A DNA stretch of 64,000 bases. Origin: Rhodovastum atsumiense (GTDB taxonomy: Bacteria > Pseudomonadota > Alphaproteobacteria > Acetobacterales > Acetobacteraceae). Made by a program: the position numbers and the translations under genes. Under the pieces are notes generated by a model. It worked only from the letters and a program-made list of their open reading frames with translations. It was not told the origin of the DNA and did no database searches. Below are positions 27,443-36,552 of this stretch, in pieces (within the stretch, counting starts at the first letter, position 1; every line of letters begins with the position of its first letter). The stretch lies in NCBI RefSeq assembly GCF_937425535.1, contig NZ_OW485603.1, forward strand, positions 124,001-188,000, in the 5' to 3' direction.

Positions 27443-27991
27443 TCACCTCCCTCGCCCAGCCTTCAGTGCGGCCGCCAGTGCCGCGGCCTCGCCGATGCTG
27501 ATGTCCCCCGAGCGGGTACCGGCGTCCGCCGGCCCGGGCGACGCCGGCGGGCTGGCAGGCTCCGGAGGCAAACCTGCCGGGGAGGCCGAGGTCGTCGGAA
27601 CGGCGGCCTGGCCGAGCGTCAGCGTCAGGTCCATCAGGCGGCGATCCGGGGGCATGGTCAGCGCCGGAGGCATACCCACCAGCGCGTCGGCCTTGACTAC
27701 CAGAACGCCCTGCCGCGCCAACCGGCTGGCGCTCGCCGTGTAGGACTCGGCGAGGCCCTTCAGCACGTCCGGTCGGACGCCCTGCTCCAGGGCGGTGAGG
27801 AACATGCTGTAATCCGCCACCACGACCGGCGGTCGGTCGGTCAGGGCGTTCTCCAGCCGCCACTCCATGATGCCGATCGCCAACGCCGCCCCGGCCAAGG
27901 CCCCGATCACCGCCGGGTACCACCCATCGCCACCGCTGCCGGGTGCCCTGTGTCCTGGCTTGGGCTTCGATGCAGGTTCCACCTCCTCCAC
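27443..27991 (-). CDS. trbI: F-type conjugation protein TrbI-like
   Basis: A 182-residue bitopic inner-membrane protein: short cytoplasmic start, one membrane segment (about 25-44), then a periplasmic region with PPVVVADYSMFLTAL, resembling TrbI of F-type systems, which modulates pilus outgrowth and retraction. The last 50 residues are Pro/Ala-rich. It follows traC after 18 bp, the same order as in F (traC, trbI, traW). Assignment rests on layout and short similarity. Confidence 0.7.
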   Translation of the reverse strand: MEEVEPASKPKPGHRAPGSGGDGWYPAVIGALAGAALAIGIMEWRLENALTDRPPVVVADYSMFLTALEQGVRPDVLKGLAESYTASASRLARQGVLVVKADALVGMPPALTMPPDRRLMDLTLTLGQAAVPTTSASPAGLPPEPASPPASPGPADAGTRSGDISIGEAAALAAALKAGRGR

Positions 27992-28009
27992 CCTGTCGTG
28001 CTCCGGCCG

Positions 28010-30460
28010 CTATTCCGCCGCCAGGCGCGCCTGCGCCGGGCTTTGCCGGTCCCGCAGCACCGCCTTGATGGCGTCCGTGACCGACAACCCGCGCCTTCGG
28101 TACTCGGCGATCGCCGCCCGGTCTGAGGGCCGGGTCGAGTAGAGCAACTGGGTGAACGCATCGACGATCAGTCGCCCGACACCCTCGCCGCGGTCGCTCT
28201 TCACGTAGATCTCCGAATAGGTGCCGGGGATGGTATGGACGCTGCGCAGGACCTCGACCGCGAACGGATTGAAGGCCAGGCGCCCGGCGGCCCGCAGCTG
28301 CTCGATCGTCTCCGGCTTCTGACCCAGCAGGAACATGTTGGCCGAGTTCTGCACGATCGCCTGGCCGACCTGCGAGGTATAGAAATCCGCCATCGACTGG
28401 GTGATGGTCACCGCCGCTCCATTGTATTTTCGGAAGCGCCGGTAGCCGGTCTCGATGAAGCGTCCGACCTCGCCATCCGTCAGCAGGTCCCAGGCCTCGT
28501 CGATCAGCACCAGCTTCTTGCGGGCGGGATCGCCCATGAACATCTCCTGCTGGATCGCATAGATCAGCATGAGCAGGATGATGCGCTGCAGGTGCTTGCG
28601 ACTGCGCAGGTTCTCCAGCTCAAGCACGCTGAAGCTGCCGCCGAAGGCAACAGTGTTCGGGCCATTGAAGAACCGGCCGTGCTGACCCTGGGAGGTAAAC
28701 GGATAGAGGCGAATGCCGACGTCGCGGATCCGCTCATCCTCCGCCGCCTTCAGCTTGTCGGCGATGTCATCGATAGTCATCGCCGTGCCCTTGGCGGCGT
28801 AGGTTTCGCGCATGATGCGCGAGAGCTCGGCCCGCTGCAGATCGGACAGCACCTCGGTCGGCGAGGCCATCGCGGCGACCACGGCCTCGAGCACATCGAC
28901 TTCCTCGTCGTAGTTCTGGATCAGCGGAAACGGGTTGAAGCAGATCCCGTCCTCACCGACATCGACAAAGGCGCCGTCGAGCACCTCGCAGAGATTGGCA
29001 TAGGAGCGGCCGACGTCGATCACCCAGACGATCGCCCCCTGCGACAGGTAGCTCGAGATCATCTCGTTGGCGAGGAAGCTCTTGCCGCTGCCGGACTCGG
29101 CGGCAATCGTGGCGTTGTAGTTGGTGGAGCTGTCGAACAGGCAGACATTCATCAGCGCGCCATTGCGGCTGACCAGGGTCAGCGAGCCGGTGCCGGTGCC
29201 CTCCCAGTCGGAAAAGATCGGCGCCAGACGGCCGACATGCTCCGTGGTCATGGTCCGGTAGCGGCCGAGATCCCGGAGCGCCTCGCGGCTGGCACAGAAC
29301 GGGAGCGCGTTGAGGAAGGCCGCCAGCGCGATGAAGCGGTCCTGCATCAGCACGAACATCGAAGTGGCCCAGAAATTGGTCGCGCCCACCCGATCCTCCT
29401 CGGCCTTGCGCTGGGCGTCGGTGCAGCGTTCTGCGAAGGACCCCGCCGTGCCGACCGCGGAGGAGAACAGCGTCACGCTCAGCCAGCCACGCACGACCCG
29501 GTGCCCCGCCTCCAGCGACGCCAGCAGCGCCTCCATGTCCCGGGCCCGGCTTGCCACCTGCGGCAGCCACCGTGCCAGCGGCCCGGTCGCCTGGGCCACC
29601 ACGTAGTTGCGCTTCGAGGTGATCCGCGCCTTCTCGGCGCCGGCCGGCGGGAAGTACACGTTCAATGTGATCATGAACGGGCAGCGCAGGCCCTGCGAGC
29701 CGGTCACCGGATCGCCATAGTACCGCGCCGCCAGGCCGAACGGAATGTCGCGCGGAAACGCCTTGGGTGACAGCACCGACACACGCACGTCGTCAAGCCA
29801 GAGCCCGTCGCGATCGATGCGGATATCCGTCCCGGAATCGAACACCTGCTCGGACAACAACAGGTCCTCGCGCGCGACATCACCGCCGAGCACCCGCCAG
29901 CTACCAGCGGCCGAACGGTTGACGATCGCGCCGAGGTGCTGGACGAACTCGTGCTGATCCATGGGGGACGGCTGCAGGCCGATACCCTTCAGGCCGTGCT
30001 CGACGCGCCAGCGCAGCTTCGCCACGTCGTTCAGCTCTTCCCGGGTGACGGGCGCCCCCTGGGCGCGCACCTTGCCGACGACGTAGACATCGAAGCGGCG
30101 CAGGATCAGACCGCTCTGGCCGGCAAAGGATGAGTCGACCCGCTGGGACAGGAAATTGATCCGAGCGTCGACCATCTCCCGCAGCACCGCCTGCTGCGGG
30201 CCGCCGCTCCGCAACGCCCGGATATCCTCGAACTCACGGAACAGATTGGGGGAGGACACCAGGCTGATCTGCAGCAACGCTTCGTCGGGCCAGCCATCGA
30301 CGGTCAGGGCCCGCAGCCTTTGCTCGATCCGCTCATCCCCTCCCGGAAGCCCACGGCAGACCCAGCCAAAGGCCAGGCTATGGTCGCCGCAGTAGAAGAT
30401 CCGGGTCTCCTCATCATAGACAAGGACCGGGATCAGATCAGCCGGGTGTTCGGCCTTCAT
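28010..30460 (-). CDS. traC: F-type conjugation ATPase TraC (VirB4 family)
   Basis: An 816-residue ATPase that powers pilus assembly. Walker A (ESGSGKSF, about 454-462) follows NYNATIAA; Walker B is KKLVLIDEAWDLL, and the downstream FRKYNGAAVTITQSMADF and ILGQKPETI-like blocks are those of VirB4/TraC. The N-terminal 400 residues match the TraC N-terminal domain (YDEETRIFYCGDHSLAFGW). Its ATG overlaps the dsbC stop, fixing the start. Confidence 0.95.
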   Translation of the reverse strand: MKAEHPADLIPVLVYDEETRIFYCGDHSLAFGWVCRGLPGGDERIEQRLRALTVDGWPDEALLQISLVSSPNLFREFEDIRALRSGGPQQAVLREMVDARINFLSQRVDSSFAGQSGLILRRFDVYVVGKVRAQGAPVTREELNDVAKLRWRVEHGLKGIGLQPSPMDQHEFVQHLGAIVNRSAAGSWRVLGGDVAREDLLLSEQVFDSGTDIRIDRDGLWLDDVRVSVLSPKAFPRDIPFGLAARYYGDPVTGSQGLRCPFMITLNVYFPPAGAEKARITSKRNYVVAQATGPLARWLPQVASRARDMEALLASLEAGHRVVRGWLSVTLFSSAVGTAGSFAERCTDAQRKAEEDRVGATNFWATSMFVLMQDRFIALAAFLNALPFCASREALRDLGRYRTMTTEHVGRLAPIFSDWEGTGTGSLTLVSRNGALMNVCLFDSSTNYNATIAAESGSGKSFLANEMISSYLSQGAIVWVIDVGRSYANLCEVLDGAFVDVGEDGICFNPFPLIQNYDEEVDVLEAVVAAMASPTEVLSDLQRAELSRIMRETYAAKGTAMTIDDIADKLKAAEDERIRDVGIRLYPFTSQGQHGRFFNGPNTVAFGGSFSVLELENLRSRKHLQRIILLMLIYAIQQEMFMGDPARKKLVLIDEAWDLLTDGEVGRFIETGYRRFRKYNGAAVTITQSMADFYTSQVGQAIVQNSANMFLLGQKPETIEQLRAAGRLAFNPFAVEVLRSVHTIPGTYSEIYVKSDRGEGVGRLIVDAFTQLLYSTRPSDRAAIAEYRRRGLSVTDAIKAVLRDRQSPAQARLAAE

Positions 30461-31269
30461 CAGCCGCGTGCCTCCGCCAACCAGGCCGCCAGGTTCCCGG
30501 GCAAACCTTCCTGTCGCACGCCGTCATCGCGGATCAGGAAGGGCACGGCACGGATCTGCAGCAGGCGGGCGAAGATCAGGCGCTTCTGCAGCGCCGCGAC
30601 CTCGCAGCCGGAATTCTCCGCCAACGGGGTCTGGAAGCTGTGCGTCAGCAGGGCTTTCAGGGCGGCATCGCGATCCTGCGCACAGTGGAGGTTCCGCACC
30701 ACCCGCATCGACTCAGGCCCGAGTAGGGCAATCGGCATCACCACGAACTGGTGGGTCCCGCCCTGTGCCAATGCCGCCACGTCACGCAGGACGCGCTCGC
30801 AGTACGGGCAGAACGGATCGACAAAGACAATCACCTGCCGCTGTCCGGTGCCGATCCTGAACGGCTCGAATTCGGGCACCATCTGGGCCAGTGCCCCGAA
30901 ATTCACTGTCTCCGCGGCGGCCTTGATCTCTGGCAGGGTCTGCAGTTCGCGCCCCTGCCAGAGGTCGTGGATCGTCCCCCGCAGCACATAGCGGCCATTG
31001 CCGGAAACAAAGTAGACGCCTGACCGTCCGGCCAGGGTAATCGCCTGGAAATCTCCGGCATTGAGCGCAACGCGTCCGGTCATCTGTCCGTTCAGGGCAC
31101 CTGGCGATGCGCCGAATGGGTCCGACACGACGACGGGGGGCTGCCCGGAGGATAGCTCTTGCGCCTGACCGGACGGCACCCCGCCGGAGACCACCAGCAT
31201 CGTGAGCGCCAGCAAGAGGTGCCGGACACGCCCGGACACCATGACCGCTGCCTTGGAACGCCCAGCCAT
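30460..31269 (-). CDS. DsbC-type periplasmic disulfide isomerase
   Basis: A 269-residue exported thiol-disulfide protein. Signal peptide about 14-36; N-terminal dimerisation-like region; thioredoxin fold with VFVDPFCPYCERV (Cys154, Cys157) and the cis-Pro loop IRAVPFLI. The chosen ATG has a GAGGAG site 7 bp upstream; an upstream ATG at 31299 lacks one. F-type loci encode TrbB or DsbC homologues that fold cysteine-rich TraN, TraU, TraH and TraV, all present here. Confidence 0.9.
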   Translation of the reverse strand: MAGRSKAAVMVSGRVRHLLLALTMLVVSGGVPSGQAQELSSGQPPVVVSDPFGASPGALNGQMTGRVALNAGDFQAITLAGRSGVYFVSGNGRYVLRGTIHDLWQGRELQTLPEIKAAAETVNFGALAQMVPEFEPFRIGTGQRQVIVFVDPFCPYCERVLRDVAALAQGGTHQFVVMPIALLGPESMRVVRNLHCAQDRDAALKALLTHSFQTPLAENSGCEVAALQKRLIFARLLQIRAVPFLIRDDGVRQEGLPGNLAAWLAEARG

Positions 31270-31304
31270 CAGCAACTCCTCTCGCGGCGCTTTGGGCATG
31301 GCGG

Positions 31305-31667
31305 TCAGTTGATGATCCGTGCGGCGCGCACCAGATCCACGACCGGGGCGCCGGTCGATACGGCCGCCGGCAAGGTCGCCACGAAGATATTGGTGACGAT
31401 CGCGGGTGTCGCATACAGGCCCAGGCCACCGCCCACGCCCGTGGCGAACGCCATCAGCGACTGCCGCGCGATGCCGATGGCAATGCCGACAATCACCATC
31501 GCCACCGTCACTACGCGGCCGAGCGTACCTTCCACCCAGCCCTGCAGCTGCGTCCACATCGCGCTGAACTCGGCGCCGCCGGTGCCGGCATCGCTGTGGG
31601 ATGTCGAGAGCAGCAGCATCAGCGCAGCCAGCATGCTGACGCCGAACACCATGTTCCGATGGCGCAT
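31305..31667 (-). CDS. traA: F-type pilin TraA
   Basis: A 120-residue prepilin. The chosen ATG follows GGAG at 6 bp. A long signal sequence (about 1-27, ending SDA) precedes two hydrophobic helices (about 50-68 and 72-103) joined by a short basic turn (IARQS), the F/VirB2-type pilin layout. The C-terminus carries a 15-20-residue polar tail that may be trimmed by the S26-type peptidase encoded downstream. The gene sits after traV rather than at the head of the operon as in F, with its own 167-bp leader. Confidence 0.85.
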   Translation of the reverse strand: MRHRNMVFGVSMLAALMLLLSTSHSDAGTGGAEFSAMWTQLQGWVEGTLGRVVTVAMVIVGIAIGIARQSLMAFATGVGGGLGLYATPAIVTNIFVATLPAAVSTGAPVVDLVRAARIIN

Positions 31668-31834
31668 AAGCTTCTCCATTCTTCGATGATCGAGCCTGCA
31701 AGATCGGCTCTTGTGGAGAATAACGGACTGCCGTGGGCAGTGCATCAGGCCGAATTTTCGGCGTACCGTAACTCAGCAGAAAATAGCCGGGTTACGTGCA
31801 GGCGATGTTGCTAATTCGAACTTTCGCTTAAACG
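31668..31834 (-). promoter_or_regulatory. traV-traA intergenic region
   Basis: The longest gap inside the traL-to-traN run. It holds the inverted repeat GCCGAA-TT-TTCGGC (31749-31762), suited to be an operator or mRNA-stabilising hairpin, and a relatively AT-rich stretch upstream of the pilin start. A separate promoter or processing site raising pilin expression is plausible but not proven. Confidence 0.45.
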
Positions 31835-32515
31835 TTACCGGACCCGGCTGGCGTCGGGCGCGGTCTGCCAGAATCCACCGCTCGGTGCGGCCGGCTGCAT
31901 GCCTCCGGCCGCGGCGGCAACAGGGCGCACCGGCGGCACATCCGGCCGCCTTTCCGCATCCATTTGCCTTTGCGACGGCGGCGGCATTTGACCAGGCTTC
32001 TCCGCCGGCGTGCCGGCACGCGACGGCGCGGTGACGTCGACCGGACGCAATCCCCCGAATGCCACCACCGGCCGCGAGCCAATCTGCCAGCGCCGCTCAC
32101 GCAGTTCGGTGAAGATGTAGCCGCTCATCATAAGATCGCCCTTGTCGTCTTCCCAGGGCGCCACCCAGATCCGCATGATCTCGGGCGGACTGCGCAGAGG
32201 TAGGGTTCCGTCGCCCGCCAACGCTACGGGCAGGACATGCAGCGATGCCGCGGAGGGCGTGGGAGGATGCGGTTGGCCGCCAGCGGTACCAACTGTCGGA
32301 CCGGAGGAGGCGCTGGGTTCGCCACCGCCCGCATCGGGCGCGATCTCTCCCGCATTGACATGATCGCGGTTGTTCGTGGCCTCGTAGACCTGCCGCACCG
32401 AACCACAGACGCCAGTGCCCATTTGCGGGCAGCTTCCGGTGGACTCATACGGGAACACCGTCCCGCATCCGGCCAGCGCCAGCACGCTGGTCGTCAGCAT
32501 GAGCTGTCTCACCAT
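31835..32515 (-). CDS. traV: F-type outer-membrane lipoprotein TraV
   Basis: A 226-residue lipoprotein: lipobox LALAGC at residues 12-17, then spaced cysteines (GSCPQMGTGVC) near the N-terminus, as in TraV. The middle holds MRIWVAPWEDDKGDLMMSGYIFTEL, the conserved TraV C-terminal domain. It anchors the TraK-TraB core complex in the outer membrane. The gene overlaps traB by 7 bp. Confidence 0.9.
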   Translation of the reverse strand: MVRQLMLTTSVLALAGCGTVFPYESTGSCPQMGTGVCGSVRQVYEATNNRDHVNAGEIAPDAGGGEPSASSGPTVGTAGGQPHPPTPSAASLHVLPVALAGDGTLPLRSPPEIMRIWVAPWEDDKGDLMMSGYIFTELRERRWQIGSRPVVAFGGLRPVDVTAPSRAGTPAEKPGQMPPPSQRQMDAERRPDVPPVRPVAAAAGGMQPAAPSGGFWQTAPDASRVR

Positions 32516-33945
32516 CCCTTGTCTCCTCCGCCCATTCGCTGCGGCAGCTTGACCTTCACGGCGCGCGTGAGCACGACGTCGACCTGGCGGCCGGCATTGA
32601 TCTCGATCACCGGGAACATCGCGACCGCCTGCTGCAGGTAGAATTCGGCAACCCGATCCAGGCCCTTCGCCGCGCCGGAGATCATGCCGCCTTGTGTCTG
32701 ATTCTGGTACTCCTGCAACGACAGCTGGCCAGACCGGCTCACGCCCACCGTGTAGCTCTGATTGGCGTGTGCGAAGGCCTCGGCAACCCCCTGCATGATC
32801 CCCACGACGAGCGACCGGGCGATGAAGGCACCCTGCTTGCTGACCACCGGCCCACGCACACCCACGCGGCCAGTTTCATCGGTGACGTAGCCCTCAATCC
32901 GCTCGTGAAAAGTCTCGCCATTCTCCAATACGCACGACAGCTCCTCCGTACGCAGGTAGGCGCGCTCGGCGCTCAGATCGCCGAAGCCCGACAGGAGGAC
33001 GAAGCACTCCCGCTGGTCGGCGTCATGGCGGTTCGGCAGGATGGTGTTGTGCTTGATCCGCAGCAGTGCCGGCATCGGGTCCCGGCGGGCGTTCTGGGCG
33101 GTCGGCGCATCCAGGCCTGTCAGCAGGACCCCCGAGAAGGTCCCGCCGGGCCCGAGCTCGAACACCGGGTAGGGATCGGTGGCATCCGGTACGGTGGCTG
33201 CGGGGCTGGCCGCCGGCTCGGCGGTATAAACCCGCAGGCGCGGCCCAGCTGCGAGGCCAGGGACCGCGGCCGGCAGGGTGCCGGCGGGACGTGGCTCCGT
33301 GACGGGCTGCGGCCGGTGCGTCGGTGCCGACCAGACCGTCTCTGGCTGCAGGGCGGCGGCGATACCAGCCCCACTCGGCAGGGCGACCGGGAGGACCGAC
33401 GCAGGGAGGTCGGGCCGCACGGCGATGCCGCCCCGCGGCGTCGGCGCAGCGGGCGGGGTTGGTGACGATCCGGCCACCGCGACGGTGCTGGGCTGTGCCG
33501 CCGGGGCCGCAGCACGGGGAGCGGTAGGTAGGGAAGGAGTTTCCACCGGACCCGGTGGTGGTGGCATGGGTGGCCCAGCTGCTGGGGGCGCCGGCGGTCC
33601 CGCCAGAGGGGCCGGGCTGCGCTGCTGGATATCCCGCATGCTCTGCGTCAGTTGCTCGATCGCGCGCGTCTTTTCCGCGAGGTCGCGCTGCAGCTTCTGG
33701 ACAGCGACGGTCAGGCTCTCAACCGTATCGTCGCCTTCGCGGCCGTTGATCAGTACCTGGCCGACATAGCCTTTGCCGGTGGTATCCCCCACCCTCGGTG
33801 GTTTGGCGGGAACGAACACGACCACGAAGGTCACGAACAGCGTGATCAGCACGCCGACGACGGCGATGCGGCGATATTTGGGAGGAATCCGGTCCAGGAT
33901 CTCGCCGAGCGTCCTGGCCAGCCCGTTCAGGGGGGTGCTCGCCAT
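32509..33945 (-). CDS. traB: F-type core-complex protein TraB (VirB10-like)
   Basis: A 478-residue bitopic protein: one membrane segment (about 27-47), a coiled coil (about 75-110), a long Pro/Ala-rich periplasmic linker (110-260) and a C-terminal VirB10-like domain (GGTFSGVLLTGLDAPT, LRIKHNTILPNR, CFVLLSGFGDLSAERAYLRTEELSC). It spans the envelope and joins the inner-membrane machinery to TraK and TraV. Its start lies next to the traK stop. Confidence 0.92.
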   Translation of the reverse strand: MASTPLNGLARTLGEILDRIPPKYRRIAVVGVLITLFVTFVVVFVPAKPPRVGDTTGKGYVGQVLINGREGDDTVESLTVAVQKLQRDLAEKTRAIEQLTQSMRDIQQRSPAPLAGPPAPPAAGPPMPPPPGPVETPSLPTAPRAAAPAAQPSTVAVAGSSPTPPAAPTPRGGIAVRPDLPASVLPVALPSGAGIAAALQPETVWSAPTHRPQPVTEPRPAGTLPAAVPGLAAGPRLRVYTAEPAASPAATVPDATDPYPVFELGPGGTFSGVLLTGLDAPTAQNARRDPMPALLRIKHNTILPNRHDADQRECFVLLSGFGDLSAERAYLRTEELSCVLENGETFHERIEGYVTDETGRVGVRGPVVSKQGAFIARSLVVGIMQGVAEAFAHANQSYTVGVSRSGQLSLQEYQNQTQGGMISGAAKGLDRVAEFYLQQAVAMFPVIEINAGRQVDVVLTRAVKVKLPQRMGGGDKGW

Positions 33946-33946
33946 C

Positions 33947-35152
33947 TCACTTCCCTCGCGAAACCAGCACCGGCCGGATCTGCGAGCGGTCCTCCTCCTG
34001 TGCCGGGATCCGGCGTGCGATGTAGATCTCGCTCGCGCCGCCCGCCGGAACCAGGGGGGACGGGCTGAGGGCAACCGACATCACCTCCGCGCCGCCGCAC
34101 CAGCTCTCCACGAAATCCACGGCCTCCGAGCGCGGGTTCGCCACCACGCCGACCCAGACTTCGATCCGCGATCCCCGCAGGTACTGGCCCCGGGAGAAAT
34201 CCACCCGAACCGGACCGGGGGCACAGACGGGCGCAGTCGCCTTTGCCGGCGGCTGTCCGAGCAGTTCAAAGCCATGCGGCACGCGGCCCAGCGCCAGCCC
34301 CCGCATCAGCGTGCGCAGCATGTCGACATAGGCCTGCCCCCGCTCGAACTTGTCGGCCGCCGTCACATCCTGCGGCGCCCGCCGGCCGGGGCTCCGGGCC
34401 ACCAGATCCGGCGGCAGCTGCAGCTCGAGGTGAACGGGCGGCATGTGGGACGGCACCAGCGTGGCGCTGAGCGCGACGCTCTCATCCCCCTCTTCGGTGA
34501 TGAACATCGATACCGGGCCGTCACCGGCGGGTGTGACATAGACCACCCCACCGCGCACCTCGATGCCGTCCACGGCTTCGGTGGACACCTTGGCGCGTTG
34601 GAACGGGGTGACGATACGGTTCGGCCGGCCGGCCGAAACCGGGAAGATATTGGCTTCGCCCGGCCGGACCACCACGGTCGCCACCCCCGTGCTGATGAGG
34701 GATTGCTGCGCCGGGGTCGGCTTGGGGATCGCCGCCGCGGTTTTGCGGAGTTCCGCCGGCACGGAAGGGGTCGGCACCGCGGCGGCGGCTATTGGCCGGG
34801 GGGGCCTGGTGTCAGCGCTGCTGGTTTCTGTAGAAACCAGAATACCCGGCTGTCGCTCCGTCCTGGCCGGAGGTGACGCGCTCACCGGCAGGGTGGTTGG
34901 CGGCCGGGTCGTCAGGGGGACCCCGGCGATCATGCCTCCGCCTGGTCGCACGATCTCAGGCGTGCCGGCGCCTCTGGGCGTCGCTGAGGTCGCTTCGGAT
35001 GCTGCCGGCCGTGAAACCGGTGGTGGTGCAGCGCGCGCCGCGGAGGGAACGGCATCCGGGGGTGGCGCGTCGTCGGCCTGCGCTCCTCCGGTCACCATCA
35101 CGGTTGCCGCCACCAGGAACATCAGCCGGCTTGGCCGCGATCCCATGATCAT
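33947..35152 (-). CDS. traK: F-type core-complex protein TraK (secretin-like)
   Basis: A 401-residue exported protein: signal peptide (about 9-26), a low-complexity Pro/Ala/Thr stretch to about 180, then the TraK domain (VVVRPGEANIFPVSAGRPNRIVTPF... VYVTPAGDGPVSMFITEEGD). The C-terminus has the TraK-type WCGGAEVMSVALSPSPLV. It is longer than F TraK (242 residues), chiefly through the low-complexity insert. Start MIMG or the second Met 6 bp later cannot be distinguished. Confidence 0.88.
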   Translation of the reverse strand: MIMGSRPSRLMFLVAATVMVTGGAQADDAPPPDAVPSAARAAPPPVSRPAASEATSATPRGAGTPEIVRPGGGMIAGVPLTTRPPTTLPVSASPPARTERQPGILVSTETSSADTRPPRPIAAAAVPTPSVPAELRKTAAAIPKPTPAQQSLISTGVATVVVRPGEANIFPVSAGRPNRIVTPFQRAKVSTEAVDGIEVRGGVVYVTPAGDGPVSMFITEEGDESVALSATLVPSHMPPVHLELQLPPDLVARSPGRRAPQDVTAADKFERGQAYVDMLRTLMRGLALGRVPHGFELLGQPPAKATAPVCAPGPVRVDFSRGQYLRGSRIEVWVGVVANPRSEAVDFVESWCGGAEVMSVALSPSPLVPAGGASEIYIARRIPAQEEDRSQIRPVLVSRGK

Positions 35153-35156
35153 TGCG

Positions 35157-35777
35157 TCAGCCCTTCACCGGCGAGGCGCTTTTCTCGCGTTGCTTCATCT
35201 GCTCGAGTACCTGCTCGGTGCGCGGCCCGCCCTCGTACGAGCGCAGGCCACAGACCTCGACCCGGTAGTTGCTCACCCGGATGACGAACTCGAAGGTCCT
35301 CTGGTAGCGATTCTCGGTCCCCATCACCGCCCGGTTGACCGCCTGGCCGTTCACGAAGACCTTGCCAGTCGCGTCTTCGAACAGCACCGAGCGGGGCTCA
35401 AAGCTGATCGCCACCCGCTCCCGGGTGATCGTCGCGGCCTGCTCCGACAGGGCCAGCATCGCGTCGGTATAGATGGCCGGACAGAGGATCGGTCCGATCC
35501 GGTCCTTGATGAAGGTCACCGTATCCGGGGTGACGTTGCCGAACGTGGTGGAAAGGTGAAAGGCCCAGGCCTCGAGATAGGGTCGGTTGGCGGCGCTTTG
35601 GCTGACGGTGTCCTCGCGCCCTCCGTCCGGCGACATCATGACCACCGTCCGATCCACGCGAATCAGGGCATAGCTCAAGGCCACCACGGCGACGCTTTCC
35701 CCGATCAGCGCCGCCATCAGGATCTTCGCCGCGGTCTGGGCTGCCGCCCAGTTGGCCATGGCGCTGGTGAATCTCAT
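35157..35777 (-). CDS. traE: F-type conjugation protein TraE (VirB5/8-like)
   Basis: A 206-residue bitopic protein: one membrane segment (about 20-42) and a periplasmic NTF2-like domain of the TraE family (FGNVTPDTVTFIKDRIGPILCP, FEPRSVLFEDATGKVFVNGQ, FEFVIRVSNYRVEV). It follows traL with a 4-bp overlap, as in F (traL-traE-traK-traB). Confidence 0.92.
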   Translation of the reverse strand: MRFTSAMANWAAAQTAAKILMAALIGESVAVVALSYALIRVDRTVVMMSPDGGREDTVSQSAANRPYLEAWAFHLSTTFGNVTPDTVTFIKDRIGPILCPAIYTDAMLALSEQAATITRERVAISFEPRSVLFEDATGKVFVNGQAVNRAVMGTENRYQRTFEFVIRVSNYRVEVCGLRSYEGGPRTEQVLEQMKQREKSASPVKG

Positions 35778-36055
35778 GGCAGCAAGGTCCGGATGTACGG
35801 ATTGATGAAGCCTGGCCCGCGTGCCGGATAGATGCCAAACCAGTACATGGCATGCAGGACGTAGAATTCCGGGCGCCCGTCGCGGTACTTCTGGTAGCCT
35901 GCCATCATCGCCAGGCCGGCAATCACAAAGATCACCACGTTGCCGAGCAACATCCCGAAGCACAGGAACAACAGCGGGACCGCCACGTCATCAATCCGCC
36001 ATAACAGGAAGCGGGGTGGCTCATCCGCGGTCTCGGGAAACAGCACGCGCTCCAT
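35774..36055 (-). CDS. traL: F-type conjugation protein TraL
   Basis: A 93-residue inner-membrane protein starting at MERVLFPETADEPPRFLLW, overlapping the stop of the flhC-like gene. Two adjacent hydrophobic segments (about 25-55) and the C-terminal MYWFGIYPARGPGFINPYIRTLLP are typical of TraL/VirB3-type proteins. Confidence 0.9.
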   Translation of the reverse strand: MERVLFPETADEPPRFLLWRIDDVAVPLLFLCFGMLLGNVVIFVIAGLAMMAGYQKYRDGRPEFYVLHAMYWFGIYPARGPGFINPYIRTLLP

Positions 36056-36552
36056 CAGGCAGCCTCCCTGATCGAAACATGCTGGCACACCGGGCAGGCG
36101 GGCCGCGGTACCCTTTGGCTGTGCCAGTTCGGTAATCCGCAGCGCTCGCACGGTCTCAGGCTGATCTCACCCCGTTGCCACGCCATATAGAGGCTCAGGG
36201 CATGCTGCGCGGAGAGCCGGTCCCGGCGTCCGGGGGCAATCACGTCCTGGAACGCGCGGAATAGTCGGTAGGCCGCCAACATGCGCGCGACAGCATCATG
36301 CTCCCTGCGCGAGCGCAGGACCCGCCAAAGACAGGCCCCATACAGGCTGCCTTGCAGGACCATGCTCCGACTGGTCCACAGCCGCTCGGGTGCCCGCACA
36401 CGCACCTGCTTGTCCAGTTCACGCGCCACCCGCCGGGCGAAGTTCTCCGCGATCCCCGTCAGGTCCGCCACGGTACCGGGCGATGCTCCCTGCCGAATGA
36501 GGTAGGCGGTCGCCGCCTTGAGCCTGATCTCCTCGAGCGCCTCCAGCTTCAT
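36055..36552 (-). CDS. FlhC-like transcriptional activator
   Basis: A 165-residue protein that aligns along its length with FlhC: an N-terminal EIRLKAATAYLIRQGA helix region like ARDIQLAMELITLGA, AVARMLAAYRLFRAFQ like DAVIKAYRLYL, and MAWQRGEISLRPCERCG leading to a zinc site of four cysteines (Cys135, Cys138, Cys153, Cys156). FlhC with FlhD activates flagellar genes; the related SetC/SetD pair activates conjugation of SXT/R391. Here the gene overlaps its partner upstream and traL downstream, so it is co-transcribed with the pilus genes it probably controls. Confidence 0.82.
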   Translation of the reverse strand: MKLEALEEIRLKAATAYLIRQGASPGTVADLTGIAENFARRVARELDKQVRVRAPERLWTSRSMVLQGSLYGACLWRVLRSRREHDAVARMLAAYRLFRAFQDVIAPGRRDRLSAQHALSLYMAWQRGEISLRPCERCGLPNWHSQRVPRPACPVCQHVSIREAA

